Part shown: positions 24,001 to 35,356 of the stretch, one piece after another
Numbering within the stretch: position 1 is the stretch's first letter
How the letters are laid out: each line of letters begins with the position of its first letter
Assembly (NCBI RefSeq): GCF_018687715.1
Contig: NC_056756.1
Span: forward strand, 40,024,480-40,088,479
Reading direction: 5' to 3'
Length of the DNA: 64,000 nucleotides
Source of the DNA: Carya illinoinensis
Taxonomy: Eukaryota > Streptophyta > Magnoliopsida > Fagales > Juglandaceae
Translations under genes and position numbers: made by a program
Notes under the pieces: model-generated
The model's database searches: none
Seen by the model: only the letters and a program-made list of their open reading frames with translations
What the model was told of the DNA's origin: nothing

Positions 24001-24987
24001 TGGAGGTCAGTTTGGAATCTCAATCTACCGGGGGTGGTTAAGTCTTTTTTGTGGAAGGCTCTAAATAATAGTATCCCTACAAGAGAGAATCTAAGAAAAA
24101 GAAGAATTATTGAAGATCAATCGTGTCCCATTTACAAAGGAGAAGCTGAGACTCCGTGCCATGTGATGTGGAATTGTCTTGTTACTTTAGATGTATGGTC
24201 TGAATCCAGAAGCCTAGTGCAGAAGTGGTCTAGCTTAACTGAGGATTTGAAGGAGGTGTGGGAATTAATGTTTCAAAAACTAAATCAGGATGAGCTGGAA
24301 ATGGTGGCCCTTATCATGAGGAGTCTATGGCACAGGCGAAATAAGTTCATTTTTTAGGGAGTTTTTTCTAGTCCAAAAGAGGTGGTTATGCAAGCTAAAA
24401 CCACCTTAACGGATGTACAGACAGCTCTTAATAGCCGATTGGAGAGTGCAACAGCAGTTACTTCAACAGAGAAAGTTACAAGATGACAGCCTCCTTCGGG
24501 TAATGCAGTCATGGTGAATTGGGACGCAGCTTTTGATCCAAAGCTAAAGAGGATGGGGGTGGGTATCATAGTGAGGGATGTGAAGGGGGAAGTCCAGTTA
24601 ACCTTATGCTCAAGCTGAGGAGGGGTGGCTCAACCTGTGATAGCAAAAATAATAGCTCTGTGGAGAGCAATGCAGCTATGTATTGAGCTGAATATAAGGA
24701 AGGCTACTTTTGAAGGAGATGCTCTCGAGGTGGTGAGGGCCGTAAACAACAAAGATGAATGCTGGAGCTGGTATGGTCATTTAATAGAGGATGTAAAGGA
24801 AACAATGTATAGCAAGCAGGGATGGTCAATTCAATACATAAATAGAAAGGGAAATAGTGCAGCCCATTGTTTGTCAAAACTAGGCATGTCTAGTGGAACA
24901 GAAAAAGTTTGGATGGAAGATTGTCCAAGAGAAGTGTATAGCACAGTCATACACGATAGAAGCTGTATAGACAGAAACATTTGTTAA
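21066..24987 (+). pseudogene. LINE 2 ORF2: endonuclease, reverse transcriptase, RNase H (broken)
   Basis: The ATG at 21066 opens with LLSWNYRGLGNPRTV, the N-terminus of the APE endonuclease, and GDFNE lies near 21474. A frameshift near 21540 is followed by a deletion near 21573 that removes the endonuclease C-terminus, including the SDH motif. RT begins about 21570 (SPGPDGFGACFY at 22211, PGRLISDN at 22500, [13 protein letters not shown] at 22597, [13 protein letters not shown] at 22770). The catalytic F-x-D-D reads F-V-D-N (22915-22926), so the second Asp is lost. Shifts follow near 22445 and 23660. The zf-RVT motif has CPIY for CPIC (24127). RNase H (24500-24987) keeps NWDAAF and FEGD but has AKI where AEA is usual. 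Confidence 0.9.
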
Positions 24988-25011
24988 GAAATGAAAGTAC
25001 AGGTTTATTTC

Positions 25012-25024
25012 AAAAAAAAAAAAA
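25012..25024 (+). other. Poly(A) tail of LINE 2
   Basis: Thirteen A residues directly before the right target duplication mark the 3' end made by target-primed reverse transcription. Confidence 0.85.
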
Positions 25025-25027
25025 TAC

Positions 25028-25500
25028 CAATATATAGTTATTCTAATCACTATAATTAATACTAATATTTATAATGATACTATAGTCTAATAATATATTA
25101 CTATTGGTAATATAGTCTATGTATAAATTAGTATATAAATCACTATACTAAATAATCACATGTAAAATAATGATATAGTAATACTAATACTAAATGACTA
25201 TAGTAATACTATATTACAATCACTATAGTCTATCAATAATATAGTTATAATAAACTAAACTCACTATAACATTTAACAAATACTAATATATACTTTTTAT
25301 AATCACTATAATTAATACTAATAGCCTATAATGATACTATAGTCTAATACTAAATAATGATATAGTAATATTAATACTAAATTAGACTAAGACTATCACT
25401 ATAGTCTATCAATAATATAGTTATAATAAACTAAACTGACTATAACAATTAACAAATACTAATAGTCTAATATATACTTTTTATAATCACTATATTATAA
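25028..25500. repeat. AT-rich tandem array, right part
   Basis: Continuation of the array at 19.56-20.14 kb beyond LINE 2. The anchor tagtctatcaataatatag recurs at 25226 and 25402; this unit is shortened to 176 bp. Confidence 0.75.
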
Positions 25501-26068
25501 TTTAGAATTATATACTCAAAAAGGGCCTCGTTTTATTACGTTTACTTTTAGCATTCATGGTAAAACTAAAAACATGTAGCTTGCCCCTCTTCTCTCTTAG
25601 ATTCAATTTCTATCGCCTCCTCTCTGCACACCCTCCCTTCCCTTCCCATGCATCCCCTCCCCTGCACGTAGCCCCTCCCTTCTCTCAGATTCTCAATCTC
25701 TGCTGCCTCCCGTCCCATGCTGCCCCTCCTGCATGCAGGCCGCAGCCCTCTCTCACTCTCAAACATTTGTCGCTCATCTCTCTGTAGCCCATCCCCTACA
25801 TTCAGTGGCACAGCCCCTCCCTTGTTATGCAACACCTCCCCTGCACGCAGGGTCCAATTTATCTTATATTGGTTTCTATTGATTATGGATTGCATGTTGA
25901 GGGATTACGCAGATATCCTCTCTGTTTAATATTTATTTCTTAAGTTTAATTTATTTGGAGGTTGCAGTTGTTCCTTACATTTGTGCGAAGTTGACGAGCT
26001 AAATTTTTATTTTGCTTTGCTTGTGTTAGACATTTGAATTTCAACTTTTTGTTGTATTGGATATTGGT

Positions 26069-26118
<50 letters not shown>

Positions 26119-26723
26119 GTTCACTTATTAACAAGATCTTCTATTTATTAACTATGTTTTAGTTCATTGAGAAATCTATCGCTGTAATTTCTTAATTTGA
26201 CTTTTTGTCACTGGGTTTCCTGTAGAAAGTTCGTATTGATAGCAAAGTGAAGTGGGTTTTGTTGGGTTTTTGAGCTGCTAATGTTTTGTTTTCTTTGGTT
26301 CATGCTACATTATTGAATTAGCTTCATGAAACTCTCAGAGATTTTGAAGTTCATTAAACTGTATAATTTGATTGAGATGCATATGTAGACTATCATATAG
26401 AACTTAGAAGGGTACAAAGTTTTATTAAACTTTGTTGCTTTGGAAGTCTATTAGTCTATTGGGCTTGGTATAAAAAAAGATAGAAGCATAGTGTTTTCAT
26501 GTCCAGGTCATCTTTAGTCATTCCACCGTGAGTATACAGGATTTTTTTTTTAAGGAACAACTAACTTCTAAAATTGGAAAACCTGACCGAACCAGATCGA
26601 AAACCGGTAAAACCAGAGTATCGGTTTAAGAGAATAACCAATTGGTAATTAGTTTTAAAAAATGCAAAATCGATACCCGACTCAGTCCTAAATTTTGTCC
26701 AAAATGAAACCGGTTACACCCCT
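25501..26723. other. Interior and right end of the hAT-like element
   Basis: A pyrimidine-rich block (25570-25850) and a (CT)n run precede ordinary AT-rich sequence. The layout recalls a plant 5' UTR and first intron, so a captured gene start is possible, but no exon is recognisable. Confidence 0.35.
26075..26118. repeat. (CT)n microsatellite
   Basis: More than 40 bp of nearly uninterrupted CT dinucleotides. Confidence 0.95.
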
Positions 26724-26731
26724 AATTGTTA

Positions 26732-28606
26732 TGTAATTATTGGGTCCACACTCTCAAGACCATATTTATAGGAAAATACTTAATGCAGTCGGGCTGCATA
26801 ATAACGAGGGAGTCGTTGACCCCGTGGAAAATGAAATGATTCATTTTGATTTAAAGACAAAATGGTGTGTTTCACAGTTGCCCTCCCTTCCTTCGTCTTC
26901 CCCAACGAAATCGAGTCACTCCTTCATACCAACTCTTCAGCTACCAAGTCTCCCTCCTTTCATCTTCCTCACAAAATCGAAGACTCACACAAAATCGAAG
27001 ACCCACGATAGAGTTCTCTGGTTTCCAACATCTTGACACAGCTCTAATTCTAGGATTGGCAAGCAGCGCTTGAAGATGATTCTCTTCTTTGACTGATGTG
27101 AAGTGAGTGATGAGGCAAAAAGGAAGATTGTCAACAAGATTGTAGGGGCTTTATCAAATTTCGTGGAGATAAAATCATTTTTTCTGTGCAATTACAGTCC
27201 TCTAGTAAGTCTCCTGAAATGGCAGTAAGAGGGAGATGGATGTGATGAATCAACTTTCTTTAATTTATTCAGTTTCATTTCAACTTTCTTCCCATGAAAG
27301 AATCAACTTCAGAGAGTGATGACTGTGATGAACCAAGTCATGCAGTCCTTTCTTCCTTCTCAGTTTCAGTCATTCCTTCCTTACAGTGTGAAGATCTTCT
27401 CAATTTCTTTTTTCCCTTAAACCAAACGGACCCTTAAGATTTATGACTTTTTCATAAGTGTAATGTATTGAAGACCTACCTGAAAGACGAAACCCACTTT
27501 TCCTATTTGCTTTTACATCGTTTTCTTCAAGATTTGGTTTCGTTATTCAAGAGGAGAATGACTCAGTCTTGAAGCTCATTCGCCATTACAAGAACTCGAA
27601 CATTACTACCAATCCAAAGCGGAAAACGGGTTTTGATGTGACTCATTTCACGAAGACTGAAAAGAAAGAGAAGGAATTCGGGGAGATAAAGACAAAGCAG
27701 AAATCAACTCGTTTAAGATGAAGCACACAAAGGAGCCCCTGCATTTCATTTCCTCTTTCAGTTCCTCTGTTTTCTCTCTAACTTTGTTATTTCTTATTTT
27801 ATTTTTAATTTAACTGACGTGGCCTGCACACTTACCCCAGTACACCCCGACCGATTGTAGTAGAATTGATATTTATATAGCAACGAATGCTGATCAAGAC
27901 TACATAACCTGCTCAATACTCAGAGCAACAATATCAATATATATAGCCATCCAACAACAAAATTTAATATAATCTCTTAGAAAAAGATTCTCTCATATTA
28001 TTGTTTGGATTCAAGTGCCTCAAATAAGAGAAAGATAAACACATGAAACAAACTTTGTAATGTTTATTGCCCATTTAATATTTGGAGAGAGATAAATAGA
28101 TATATGGGTAGTAATAAAAGGTGCTACTAGTGTACTACCCAGCATTGACTGTTGGGCATGCTCACTAGTATAAATTACACATTTTAATTTTTTTTCTTTT
28201 CTTTTTTACATTTTTTTGAATATCTTTAAATATTTTTAAAAAATAAAAAATATACTAATACACTAAAAATTATTTTTATAATCATTAAGTCTTGAAAGGT
28301 CAAAATGAGAGGACAAACTCATAGGACATACTATCATTTTTCAATAATAAATATTGTAGGATTGATTTGATATGTCTATCTCTCTTCTATTTAAAGTCTT
28401 AACGTTCGAAGCGAACTTCGATACCGTCTTAGCATTTTCACAAATTATTATCAAAGAAATAAGTATTGTTTTTATTAAAATATACTAGTGATTTATTCGA
28501 TGAATAAATAAAATTCATGTATAACGAAAAGTTTGAATCATATCATGTGTACGCGCGTGGACTGTATCTCAACTTTTGTAAGTAAGTATTATCAAGTAAA
28601 AAAAAA
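26732..28606. other. Intergenic sequence with one unassigned coding-like stretch
   Basis: Mostly non-coding. At 27462-27719 the plus strand is open for about 86 codons without an ATG (ends KTKQKSTRLR, lysine-rich, includes SVLKLIRHYKNSN). I do not recognise the product. It could be an exon fragment or chance. Confidence 0.3.
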
Positions 28607-28775
28607 GAGTTTTACAATATACAAGCACAATCGCGTACTAATGTGTGTATCAATACTGATTCATTCATAATTAAAATTTAAATTAACATTATTTTCAATA
28701 AAATTTACTTTTTGACCAATCACATCACATTAATATACAAATTAATACATAATTATATTTGTAATTATATTTTTC
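28607..28775 (+). mobile_element. 170-bp MITE, copy 1
   Basis: Same family as 29468-29637. It begins GAGTTTTAC and ends TATTTTTC. The flanks are A-rich on both sides, so the target duplication cannot be read reliably. Confidence 0.65.
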
Positions 28776-29467
28776 TAAAAGAAAAACTTGTCAGAAGCTC
28801 ATATGTAAGAGTAGTATTTCTAAAAAACATAGAAAATTTGGGATTCGGTCCCGTTTTGTATATGATCTTATTTAATAAAATTTGGATGAAAATGAATATA
28901 TTATCGATTCTTAAATTTTTAAAATCAGTATATATCGATTCAGTTTTAAAAAATGACCAACACTGAATTAAAGCAAATCGATTACATCCCCGAAACGTTA
29001 TCCTTAGATCAATCTCCCTCTCATTTCCGTTGTCTACATGTGAGGATAATAATTATAATTTAATAATATTACTCTTTATTTTCATTTTTAATCATATTGA
29101 TTAATTTAATATATTTTAAATAACTTGGTGAATCAATCACCTCTAATTTCCGTACGTTATCGAAAGTCTATATATTCACTAGGTCTAAAGTCACAACACC
29201 TGGAAGGTTTGGAAGGCTCGCATTCAGCTTCCGGATTATTACAAAATGTCAAATGAAATTATAGAGCATTTATATATCTATGCTTAAATACAGATAAAAT
29301 AAAATAGTATCGTTCAAAGTCATCAATCAAAGAGCATTATTTTCGCTTTATTTAGCGTTGATATGTTAATTTCTAAATGAAAATAATATATAGGAGTGTA
29401 TTATTTATATGAACCTTAGAAACGATCGGGCTTCTTAAAGCCGAAGAGTAGTCCACTAATAACTAAT
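28776..29467. other. AT-rich intergenic sequence
   Basis: No gene or repeat recognised between the two MITE copies. Confidence 0.4.
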
Positions 29468-29637
29468 GAGTTTTGCTATATACAAGCACGGTCGCGTATT
29501 AATCTGTGTATCAATACTGATTTATTCATATTTAAAATTTAAATTAATACGATTTTCAATCAAATCTATTTTTTGATCAATCACATTATATTGGTACACA
29601 AATTAGTGTACAATTATACATGCAACTATATTTTTCC
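29468..29637 (+). mobile_element. 170-bp MITE, copy 2, with 9-bp target duplication
   Basis: Starts GAGTTTTGC, ends TATTTTTCC and is flanked by ataactaat at 29459-29467 and 29638-29646. A 9-bp duplication points to the Mutator superfamily. The two halves are imperfectly inverted (taatctgtgtatcaata near the start, its diverged complement near the end). Confidence 0.8.
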
Positions 29638-30332
29638 ATAACTAATTGATGTCTAGGCTTTCCACTATAATTATCTTGTAGTTGCACTCTATCGAATTAT
29701 AGAATCAGGTAAGCCCTTGCATCCCCCTCTCCACTCCCCCCTTGCACCCAAGATCTCGCAACCCCCTCTCCACCCCCCTTCTCGCCTTCGTCCTCGCACC
29801 CAGTTTTGGTCCCCGCGAAGTGGCTTCGATTAATTTTGCATTTTTTTTCAAAGACAGAAGAAACAATCATGCCGATTTTTTTTTTAATTTTTATTTTTAT
29901 ACACAAGTTAGCACAACAATGTTTATATTATAACTTAGCTGCTTTTGTATTCTTTCAAGAAGTCGTTGTTTTACCGCACACTTGTGAACTTTCGGGACAT
30001 CGGAGCTTATATGTGTATGGGTAATGATATCCTTCCTTCTGTTCAACAACGCATTTACAACCTGCACTAACGTGGCTTTCTTTTTAATTTTTTAATACCA
30101 TCTTTTAAGCCCCACGTCAAAGCAGCACCCCTTTTCCCTCGTAGATTTAAACGGAAACTGAAACAGCCCCCAACCCCAAGGTTGCACCCAGGCCTGGACT
30201 CCGAGGAAAATCGCCATCGCGCCTCTCACAGCTTCACACCCAGTTCAACGGCGCCATCTCAAGAAGGAGCTCACTCTCTCTCTCTCTCTCTCTCTGAGTT
30301 CAATATCCAAGAATCGCGTCTTTACTTTTAGG
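29638..30332. other. Intergenic sequence with pyrimidine-rich blocks
   Basis: Contains CCCC-rich stretches (29725-29800) and a (CT)n run (30272-30295). No gene recognised. Confidence 0.4.
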
Positions 30333-30512
30333 ATCAGTTCCTCATTCAGGAGGTCCGCGGGTCTTACATCAACTGTACACCTCAATTCTTAGCCTCACTC
30401 GATGCTCTCCAGTTATGCTGTGAGAAACTATAGGACAAGAAAATTGGAGTTGATTTGGAGAATATTTGGATAGGAGGCTCAGAATTGAAGGCATTCTTTA
30501 ATGCAGTATAAT
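30333..30512 (+). other. Unassigned coding-like stretch
   Basis: One plus frame reads protein-like on both sides of a single stop near 30433 (before it LASLDALQLCCEKL, after it DKKIGVDLENIWIGGSEL). It has no start codon and no family I recognise. It lies just upstream of the thioredoxin and P450 fragments, so it may be another captured piece. Low confidence. Confidence 0.2.
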
Positions 30513-30683
30513 TTATAATATAAAATGTGAACACAATGAAGGAGATACAAGTAAAACGATAATAGTCTAACATAATGAAGATGGTCCTTAATACTGTCTT
30601 GAATGAATGATAACTTCGTGAACACAACACATTGGTGCCCTTTGAGCCAAAAGGCAAGGCAATTGTTTATTAATTTCTCTTTC

Positions 30684-30951
30684 TCAGACCTCTATATATT
30701 TCTCTACGGTGGCAGATAAGGTGGACTTGGGCACTGCACCAATCACACTCTTTATTTTCTCCATTCTTGAAAAATAGTACGGTTGGAATGCTTCTTGTTC
30801 CATCCTTGGTGGCATATTCTTTCCTGCATATTCTTTTCCTAAATCATCAATCACTCGTGAAATCATCCTACATGGTCCACACCGTGGTGCCCAAAACTCC
30901 GCTAGAACTGGGTTGTCACTTGCAACGACAAGGCCATTCCAACTTGAATGC
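30684..30951 (-). pseudogene. Thioredoxin m (chloroplast type) fragment
   Basis: The minus strand encodes SDNPVLAEFWAPRCGPCRMI, the thioredoxin m active-site region with CGPC intact (the usual Trp before it is Arg), and near the end IGAVPKSTLSATVEKYIE, the m-type C-terminus. Between them about 14 residues are deleted after EYAGK, and the following 18 or so codons are readable only in another frame (RSIPTVLFFKNG). The transit peptide and the first strands are absent. Intact thioredoxin m reduces target disulfides in the chloroplast stroma. The fragment ends abruptly near 30940-30951, where P450 sequence begins on the other strand. Confidence 0.85.
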
Positions 30952-31541
30952 CAGGGCTGACACAAGCCTAACGACACTGCAGTGGATCGTGGCAAATATA
31001 GTGAAGCACCCGCGTATTCAAGCCAAGCTTTTTGCTTAAATCAAGGCGGTGGTGGGAGAAGGAGTCGAAGAGGAGGAAGATGTGCAGAAGATGACATATT
31101 TGAAAGCAGTGATTCTCGAGACTCTAAGAATTCACCCTCCAAGTACTTTCTTGGTACCGCATGTAGTCTCAGAAGATGCAGAACATCTTGGCTACAGAAT
31201 CCCGAAAGATAGGACAGTGAACTTCGTAATTTCACTGATGGGGCGGGATCCAAAGGAGTGGGAGAGTCCAAATGGAGTTCAGGCAGGAGAGGTTGTTGAA
31301 TCGTGGAGAAAATGGAGAACCAGATCAAGTGTTGGATGTTACAGCATACAAGATGATGCCGTTTGGTTCAGGGACAAGGATCTGTCAGGGGATGAGATTA
31401 GCCATGCTTAATCTGGAGTATTTTGTTTCGAATTTCATGTGGAATTTTGAGTGGAAAGCAGTGGACGGAGAATGCGTTGATCTATTAGATAAGGAGGAGT
31501 TCATGATGGTGATGAAGAATCCTCTCTGAGCCCACGTATCT
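30938..31541 (+). pseudogene. Cytochrome P450 (CYP89A-like) C-terminal fragment
   Basis: About the last 200 residues of a plant A-type P450. The I-helix remnant is LNARADTSLTTLQW, the K-helix ExxR is ETLR (31117), and the haem loop [10 protein letters not shown] (31363-31392) keeps the FxxGxRxCxG pattern with its cysteine. The tail EYFVSNFMWNFEWKAVDG is characteristic of CYP89A. Lesions are a TAA at 31037, a frameshift near 31270 and a TGA at 31527, a few residues before the usual end. The N-terminal membrane anchor and most of the protein are missing. Intact members are ER-bound monooxygenases. Subfamily is from recall. Confidence 0.85.
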
Positions 31542-31578
31542 CTAAGAATCAAATGAAAGCTTAGGACTGTAGCCATCT

Positions 31579-31607
31579 AAAATAATAATAATAATAATAA
31601 TAATAAT
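31579..31607. repeat. (AAT)n microsatellite
   Basis: About nine AAT/ATA trinucleotides. Confidence 0.9.
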
Positions 31608-32469
31608 ACATTAATAATGCCTATTTCGTTTGTTTTGCTAATTTTAGACGTCGACCATGCGGATCTTTTTGTGTATGCATGGCTTTATTGCCGTTATGTT
31701 CGCTAAATTGTTTCCATTCTATGCATGGTACGCATGGCACAATTTTGTCGGCATGCCCATTGCATGCATAGTGCTAAGGTTGTGTTTTGTATGTCTTTGG
31801 TCGGGCCCTCAGCAGCTTTGATCTTCAATCCTTAGACACATTTCTCAAAGTTTGAAAATCTTACCTTAAGTATCTTACCTTAAGTGGAAACGACGAAGCA
31901 AAACAATAAATGGGTTAGTGGGTAGCCCATAGGTCTAAAACATCCTGCAGGGTGCGGGCCGGGTAATCTAGAGTGTCAAACGTACTTGGTAAAGTAGATC
32001 GAGATATTTACAGATTCTGTGTTGGTGAATTCCCCATGCTTACATACTAGAATAATTAACGGGATAACTGAAAGGTTTAATATTGGTCTAGACCAAATGA
32101 GAGCCCAAAGGAGTCGTGTAGCCCAACACAGGCCCTAACCTGATTATTAAGTTGGATAAACTCTCAGTTTATGAATATAAATGACGTAGTGATTAGATAC
32201 GTCTGATATGTCAGGGATAAACTTTTTACTGGCTAAGTATTGCTTGAAATTAATTTGTTTATGGCACTCATCCTATGTTCTTTATGACTATATACATGAA
32301 TGGGAACATGTAACTCTGGAATCATCTGAATCATTTGATTACACTTTCTTAAATTATTATCTCTCACTTATTACTAACTTGGGCATAAGAGTTGTCACAA
32401 GTACACAATGCCACGCCTACGTAACAACTTGCAGGTTAACTATCACAATCGATTGGGGGACACATCCTT
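31608..32469. other. Intergenic sequence
   Basis: No gene, RNA or mobile-element boundary recognised. The 88-codon open frame at 32208-32474 has no recognisable domain. Confidence 0.4.
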
Positions 32470-34642
32470 TATAATGTGATTTGTCAATTTTGTTATTCTA
32501 TTTAAACACATATATTTACACATCAATAGTGTGTGTTTGAATATAATGACAAAAATAATAAATTACATAGTATGTAGTGTAGAGGATATAAATAAAAATA
32601 AGAATAGAGAAACAAGTCCCAAATTTCCTATGACCTTCTAGCAATTGAACATAAATATTTTTGTTCAACAAAATTAGATTCTAGAAACTTGTAGATATAA
32701 AGGTGCATTTGAAATAAGCAATCATAACTTGCTATTCTCCCAACATAAAATAGCTAATTGTTTCATTATCATGATTCATGAACAAATTTCTTAGTAATTT
32801 GATTAAGCTCCCAATGTTCTCAATTTTTTGAATAAATTCATCTTTTTATTTATTTATTTATTTTTATTTAAGTCATGTTTAGAAAATGAGATGAGATGAA
32901 CATCTTATCTCGTATAAAAAAATTTCACAATTGCTTTCCCAAATGTCACTAAAATACAAAACACTTTTCAATTTTAAATTTTGCAACTTGTTTATCTTAT
33001 CAATATTATAATTTTTTCATAGTTTTAAACAAAACACAAAAAATAATACAAATTTTTCAAATTTTAAAATAAAAATTGAAAAAAATTTATCAAAAAATTA
33101 TATTCAAATAATTTTTTAATTTTTGTATTCAATTTTTTCTTGTTCATTTTTCAAAACATAATAAAACATCTTAAATTAAACTATTTCACTATTACTGGCG
33201 ATAGAATTCTCTTACCATCTCATTACCTAAATATGCACTTAAAAACTCATCGTACACTCGCAACAAATTGTTTGTCGCCCATTTAATTCAAACTATTTAT
33301 TTTAGAAGAAACCTATTTGGTATTCTATTTTTCGATACACTAAAAGTGTTACTAAGGTGAAAGATAAATGCTATTTCTTATTTTAAGATATGCAAGCTTC
33401 GCACATTTTCATTTAAAAAATAGATAAATATGAGACTCATGTGAAAGAATTAATTTTTTGATGATAAACTCGATAATTTTTTAAAAGAAATATGTGAGAT
33501 TTGTATATTTTAAAATTATATTTATTATAGTAAAAGAAAGTAAATGTTTACACTAGCTTGAAGTAATGGAGTTTTTTTATCTTTAGTTGGATCCATTGAC
33601 ATGCAGGCTTAGCAAAAACAGCTAAGCCATCTTCACCAACTCCAGGGCGCAATCATTTTCAGAAATATACAGAGGTTCAAAGCTAGTGGTTTAGGGCCCT
33701 TTAAGCAAGACGAAGCTATAGTAGCAGCTTAAGTGGGCCCACTGTCTATATATCTTGGGCCAGAAGGCCAGTATCTTTATCTTCTACTGTATATGTTAAT
33801 GCTTTTGCGCAGTGCTATCTATACAAAATCATCACTTACACGAATTTTGCCGCAGTCTAATATATATACCCAAGGACAAACCAGCTGCCCAAGTTGGACA
33901 AATGAAAGGCCCAATCCTAACATGGGCTCCCAAACAACCCAATATGTGTGGGCACCAATTTCAGTACAAGGTTTGGCCCAAGTAATGAAAATCCATGAAT
34001 TTGAAAATCGAGATCCTCTCCCATCGCCTTTAAAAATATATTTTAGTGATTATTTTATTGTGATTATTCTCATCTTCGCATTAACGATGAAGTGACAAGT
34101 ATTGCACTTTTTCTTAAAAAAATATTTTTTTAATTTCTTTAAATATTTTAAAAAAATATAAATTCACTAATAACCATTTTTTTAACTATTAATTAATAAA
34201 TAAAATATATGTACGAAGGGCACATTTGAGATGCGTATAAATATTTTCCTTTATGTAAAGGTTGAGTGAAGTCATTTAAGTTTTTTGAGATTTGAATAAA
34301 TTTATATTTATTACTTTTATAGTATTTACCTTTAATTTTTTAACCAGAACACATCAACTATCAAGTCAAGCAAATGTTTAGATAAAAAGTTTAAAAGTTG
34401 AAAAAACAAATCTTATGAGACCAAAAGATGTTTGGAATTAATGAAGCTTGATTTAAAAAAAATGATTTAAAAATTTTAAAAGAAAAATTAATGCAGCTTT
34501 TTTAAAAACAAATGATTTAAATTTAAAAAAAATAAAAATACAAATGCCATAAATATTGGTGGACGAAGTCAATCAAATGGTGGAAAGTTTTTGTTGTATT
34601 GTGAAGAGAATTAATTATCCCAAACATATTTTTCTTCCTACT
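32470..34642. repeat. Duplicated non-coding segment, copy B (left part)
   Basis: Counterpart of 16236-18650 in the same orientation, without the solo LTR found there. It has its own extra blocks (for example 33250-33530 and 33600-33960). It is cut at 34643 by the CACTA-like transposon and resumes at 60357. Confidence 0.7.
32869..33241. mobile_element. MITE-like element within copy B
   Basis: Ends of about 25 bp are inverted copies: taagtcatgtttagaaaatg on the left, and taagtgcatatttaggtaat when the right end is reverse-complemented. The interior is AT-rich and non-coding. A diverged, right-truncated relative sits at 17462-17760 in copy A. I could not define the target duplication. Confidence 0.55.
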
Positions 34643-35040
34643 CACTACAACATCTACTAGCTTTTTCCGGGAGTTCTTTTTCCAATGACAAAAGATCGTG
34701 ACAAATAGTGTGTAATTGACACAAAATATTCATGAGAACAAAACCAACTTTTTATCATGAGATTAGTTCGGTGAAAATAATGTAGTGGTAAAAGAAATTT
34801 TTATCACGAAGAAATGTATTTTTTGCCACCATTATGTGTTAATAGGAAAAAAATTCACAATAAAACTTGGTCCTCATGGGTTAAAACTTTTAGGGCAAAA
34901 ATATTTCTTTTTTTCCTCATAAAATTGACATCATCGCAAAAATGGTGTCTCATCGGCACTTATTCATCATGAGTAATTTCCTATTGGCCACAAGATTATT
35001 GATCTTTTTCTCACGAAATGAAGTAGCCTTAAAAAGTTAA
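34643..35040. repeat. Left subterminal region of the CACTA element
   Basis: Short related motifs recur in both orientations (gtggtaaaagaaa, tcatgagtaat, atcacgaa). Similar words occur at the other end. Subterminal repeats of this kind are the usual binding sites for TNPA-type proteins in En/Spm elements. Confidence 0.5.
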
Positions 35041-35318
35041 TAAAATTACACTAAATAACTGCGATACCCCACGCGTGGTACCCCTCTCCCTTACTTTCTT
35101 TATTTTTTGTCCCACCCCTTTCCTTTCTTCCCCACACCCCCCCTCCAAAATCGCTATAATCACCATGGCCCTCGCCCTACAACAGCGCCACCTCTTCCCA
35201 TAGTCGCGACCTTCTCCAGTATACAACCATCCCCACCCCGTGCAACGTCACCGAGTCAGCCGCAATTTCCTACTTAATGCCCTAGCCTCCAGAACGACCT
35301 TGGCGGCTGCAGTTGGTG

Positions 35319-35356
<38 letters not shown>

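Larger units (their letters stand above)
20154..25024 (+). mobile_element. L1-type LINE (LINE 2), full length, inactive
   Basis: A 4.9-kb element with a 5' UTR (20154-20239), ORF1, ORF2 and a 13-A tail (25012-25024), inserted in the AT-rich array. Protein motifs match LINE 1 closely (for example SPGPDGFGACFYQ here and APGPDGYGACFYQ there), so both belong to one plant L1 lineage. It has fewer lesions than LINE 1 and is probably younger. Confidence 0.92.
19070..26723. mobile_element. hAT-like non-autonomous DNA transposon carrying a satellite array and LINE 2
   Basis: The ends are AGGGTGTAA and, inverted, AGGGGTGTAA, with ccggtt-rich subterminal sequence on both sides and an 8-bp target duplication. 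No hAT transposase is visible. The interior holds an AT-rich tandem array (19.56-20.14 and 25.03-25.5 kb), LINE 2 and a 1.2-kb stretch with pyrimidine-rich, 5'-UTR-like sequence (25.56-26.12 kb). Without LINE 2 the element is about 2.8 kb. The short inverted repeats are the weak point of the call; the exact duplication is the strong one. Confidence 0.65.
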
